This document shows, one piece after another, positions 30,857-33,340 of a DNA stretch of 33,340 nucleotides. The notes under the pieces were generated by a model, which made no database searches, was not told the origin of the DNA, and saw only the letters and a list, made by a program, of their open reading frames with translations. The translations under genes were made by a program, and so were the position numbers. The number at the start of each line of letters is the position of its first letter. Positions within the stretch are counted from its first letter, which is position 1. This stretch comes from Salibacter sp031581065. GTDB taxonomy: Bacteria > Bacteroidota > Bacteroidia > Flavobacteriales_G > Salibacteraceae. The DNA is taken from contig NZ_JAVLBN010000023.1 of NCBI RefSeq assembly GCF_031581065.1, forward strand, positions 1 through 33,340, written 5' to 3'.

Positions 30857-33340
30857 TTATTTTACAATTAACTTTACTACTTCTGTAGAATAAGGAGTAT
30901 TTATTTTTAAGATATACTGACCAGGTGATAATGATCTATTTTGCAAGTCAATCGTAGCAGATTGAGAGTTTATTTTTTTCGTAAAAAACTCCCTCCCAGT
31001 CAAATCAAATAAATAAACCTCATTTATATTCTGATCCTCTTTTGCTTTAATAAAAAGCTTGTTTGATGTAGGGTTTGGATATATAACAATTCCTTTTGAT
31101 ACATCGCTACCTAGATTAGATGATACATTTAGTTTTTTACCATCACTACCACAATAAAACTGCTCTAATCCAACAAGTTCATACGTACCATTTCTCACAA
31201 CTCCACGATCAGTAAACGAACCTGTATTTGAGTCGTAATAGTACGTTGCATTCGCTCCTGAGTTAATAACCATTGGCTCCTCCTTTGATAAAGCTCCGGG
31301 GACTCCAACAAATGGCCACTGGGCTGCCTGAGAAGGGTATTGATACATGAAAAACTGGTGTTTCCCTGCTGAAACTTCTCGTGCCGAAAATGATGCATCC
31401 CAGTTGAGTTCATAATTTTCAAGCCACATTTTATCATCACCGATTTCTCTATTTAACACACGAACTTCTTCACCGGTATCCATGTGATATTGCTTATCAT
31501 TTCGGAACTGATGTTCGTGATCCCAATTATTACCTGTTTCGTATTCATTATCTATTGGAGTAAAATCACCATTTGTAATAATGACATCAAAGGGGGTATA
31601 GTTATTGTTTCCCATTAAAGAAGAAACTCCATAGTTTGATTGAATGTCAAACTCAATATTACTTGGGTTCCACGAACCAGTAAAATCAATGGCACTCCCA
31701 ACCGGGATAAAATTAAATGCCAAACCATTTGACTGTATTCCAGAAAGGAACTCAACTCCTAAACCAAATGTGGTATTTATTGTTGGTGGAGTCGGTGGAG
31801 CATAGGCTATTGCAAATGTGTTTTGCCAATCATACCATTCAAGTGTACTGGGTGAGTTTGAAAACTGGGGAAACTCACGAACTCTCCCGTAATAACTACC
31901 CGCCTCTACATCAATCGGGTACATACTCGTACTATTAACATCAATCAGATCAACAAAAGAGTTAATAGTTAAACTCACTCCAAAAATATCGAAATTCAAT
32001 TTTGGCACGAAAATATCAAGATTTGCATCAATTAATTTACCATTCCCATGAGGTGAAGGGTTTACCTGAAGAGAAACGTCAAATATGTTGACCTGCCACC
32101 AGAGTATATTTAACCTCGTTCTAAACCCTCCATCAAAATAATGACTGTTGTTTTTGATCATCTCATCTCCAGTATAGGCATTGATCTGATTCTCTGAATT
32201 GAGCATGCCATTAGCAATGGCTACTTTTTTAGCATATCTTGGATAATTCCCCATAGCATCCAACTCGTTAAACAACTGGATTCCTTCACTATGCCTGTGG
32301 TACCTGTTAAACACATCTTTTGTATCCATGTGATAAATCAGCATCTGTTTAACTGATTGCATATCTAGCATTTCTGCTCGAAGTTCTGTTGCAACATCAT
32401 CCAAAATACCTCGCGCAAAGCCGGGTATAACAGGATAAAGGGTACTGGCTCCTTTGTATATATGTTGAAACGCTAAAGGAACATTAGCTCCTTGTTGTGG
32501 CGCATCAATACTCACAAATAATCTTGTGTTGTGCAATTTATAAGGCTTACATTCTTCATAGTTAATATTGCCAGGTTGCTCCATCCATGTCAATGCATAA
32601 CGACCGATAAGTCCTCCCATAGAATAACCCATGACAACAAACTGCTCTTCACTGTTTGGGTATTTTTCGCACTTCAGGTACTCTAAGAGATTTACAACAT
32701 CTAAGGCGTTTGCCCTGATGTCTCTACCTGAATTATTGTATCGAACAACATAAATATCATATCCTGAAAGTTGTAATTCATTAAGTTCGGACTTTTGTAA
32801 ATCATTGTAATCCCAATATAAACTTCTATCATTAAAAGGATCAAATCCAGTTAAAAAAACCAAAGCTTTCTTGTTCTCTTCTGGTATATTCTCGCAAGCA
32901 TTATCATAAACACCAACTTCAAGCTCACCCTCATAAATAGTGTCACTTGGGAGTTTCGGTATATCATTAGAAGAAACTTTAAAGGCGGAGTGATTCTTTT
33001 TAAATGTAAACTGTTCTTCTGTATTGTGAATCCTGTAAGTAATCTCATATGTTCCTTTTGATGGATAAGTTACAGGTATGTAGTTGATTGAACCTCCGCT
33101 GATTGTTTGAAATCCATTTCCATCTCCAAAGTCTATTTGGAAGGAACCATTCGTATATTCATTAGAATTAGGAATATCTGACAATAAAAACTGAGGATCT
33201 ATCTTAAATACTACTTCCCTAAATTGGGATGTGTTTTTGAAGGTAACTCCTTTAAAAAGTTGGTGATTCGTATAGGGTGACGATGGCCTACTTGGGTTAT
33301 CTGTAATTACGTTGTTTTGTATGTCAAAGTTAAAATAAGT
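30857..33340 (-). CDS. T9SS-secreted alpha/beta hydrolase (lipase-like), 5' end outside the window
   Basis: The frame is open to the right edge: 52 codons precede the internal TTG at 33184, so the real start is beyond the window. At least 827 residues are visible. Near the N-terminal side is a PKD/Ig-like module (IDFGDGNGFQTISGG, GTYEITYRI). Then an alpha/beta hydrolase: ALVFLTGFDPFND, VVRYNNSGRDIRANALDVV and the nucleophile elbow GYSMGG (Ser about visible residue 240), with SIDAPQQGANVPLAFQH after it as in lipases/PGAP1-like esterases. The C-terminus (IVIYPNPTSNKLFIK to VVKLIVK) is a complete type A T9SS sorting domain. It should be a surface or secreted esterase/lipase. Two lipoprotein genes follow within 11 nt. 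Confidence 0.9.
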   Translation of the reverse strand, partial: TYFNFDIQNNVITDNPSRPSSPYTNHQLFKGVTFKNTSQFREVVFKIDPQFLLSDIPNSNEYTNGSFQIDFGDGNGFQTISGGSINYIPVTYPSKGTYEITYRIHNTEEQFTFKKNHSAFKVSSNDIPKLPSDTIYEGELEVGVYDNACENIPEENKKALVFLTGFDPFNDRSLYWDYNDLQKSELNELQLSGYDIYVVRYNNSGRDIRANALDVVNLLEYLKCEKYPNSEEQFVVMGYSMGGLIGRYALTWMEQPGNINYEECKPYKLHNTRLFVSIDAPQQGANVPLAFQHIYKGASTLYPVIPGFARGILDDVATELRAEMLDMQSVKQMLIYHMDTKDVFNRYHRHSEGIQLFNELDAMGNYPRYAKKVAIANGMLNSENQINAYTGDEMIKNNSHYFDGGFRTRLNILWWQVNIFDVSLQVNPSPHGNGKLIDANLDIFVPKLNFDIFGVSLTINSFVDLIDVNSTSMYPIDVEAGSYYGRVREFPQFSNSPSTLEWYDWQNTFAIAYAPPTPPTINTTFGLGVEFLSGIQSNGLAFNFIPVGSAIDFTGSWNPSNIEFDIQSNYGVSSLMGNNNYTPFDVIITNGDFTPIDNEYETGNNWDHEHQFRNDKQYHMDTGEEVRVLNREIGDDKMWLENYELNWDASFSAREVSAGKHQFFMYQYPSQAAQWPFVGVPGALSKEEPMVINSGANATYYYDSNTGSFTDRGVVRNGTYELVGLEQFYCGSDGKKLNVSSNLGSDVSKGIVIYPNPTSNKLFIKAKEDQNINEVYLFDLTGREFFTKKINSQSATIDLQNRSLSPGQYILKINTPYSTEVVKLIVK

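Noticed and set aside
33184..33340. TTG at 33184 as the start of the hydrolase
   Set aside because: The frame stays open for 52 codons to the window edge and no signal peptide follows the TTG, though T9SS cargo needs one.
1..33340. CRISPR arrays, tRNA/rRNA genes, transposases, prophage genes
   Set aside because: No repeat-spacer pattern, no cloverleaf-like stretch and no such protein was noticed on reading; a dedicated tRNA scan was not possible.

Overview
The window looks like chromosomal DNA from a marine-type Bacteroidota, most likely Flavobacteriales. The evidence is: two secreted proteins with type IX secretion (T9SS) C-terminal sorting domains; a PorX regulator; an LpxC-FabZ fusion; a second LpxD-like gene; Bacteroidota -7 promoter boxes (TAnnTTTG) ahead of several genes; and mostly no Shine-Dalgarno sites. 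Most of the window is core metabolism. No tRNA, rRNA, CRISPR array, transposase or phage gene was seen. Layout: 1-1952 (minus) is the bulk of a T9SS-secreted adhesin-like protein whose end is outside the window. metK follows (minus) behind a leader that strongly resembles a SAM-II riboswitch, then hemL (minus). Plus-strand kynU, a 42-aa membrane microprotein, a GNAT-like protein with a 48-aa basic protein, kmo and an outer-membrane protein form a kynurenine-pathway block. A PA0069-type radical SAM gene (minus) diverges from a LexA-like HTH-S24 regulator (plus). From 17056 down to 11620 runs a minus-strand operon lpxD, lpxC-fabZ, lpxA, ABC ATPase, efp, second lpxD-like gene (lipid A synthesis plus EF-P). 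An HD-domain phosphohydrolase (minus) diverges from a plus-strand operon porX, tsaE, ald, a small DUF4258-like gene, aroB, aroA. After a convergent small secreted protein come a helix-hairpin-helix/beta-barrel protein overlapping a PorV/PorQ-like barrel, then purK-purE. The right end holds a T9SS-secreted alpha/beta hydrolase (start beyond the window) followed by two paralogous lipoproteins. How parts fit together: PorX, the PorV/PorQ-like protein and the two sorting-domain cargos all relate to T9SS; the lpx block builds lipid A; KynU and KMO are two steps of tryptophan-to-quinolinate (NAD) metabolism; AroB and AroA belong to the shikimate pathway. Most notable signals: (1) the 10-mer GGTTCTGACC occurs eight times on either strand, in genes and between genes, once as an inverted pair at the end of hemL, like a DNA uptake or chromosome-architecture word; (2) the SAM-II-like leader of metK with an 8-nt anti-aptamer complement; (3) a secreted lipase-like protein with tandem lipoproteins sharing a nearly identical C-terminus, a layout reminiscent of lipase effector/immunity loci; (4) a GNAT-like plus small basic protein pair inside the kynurenine block.
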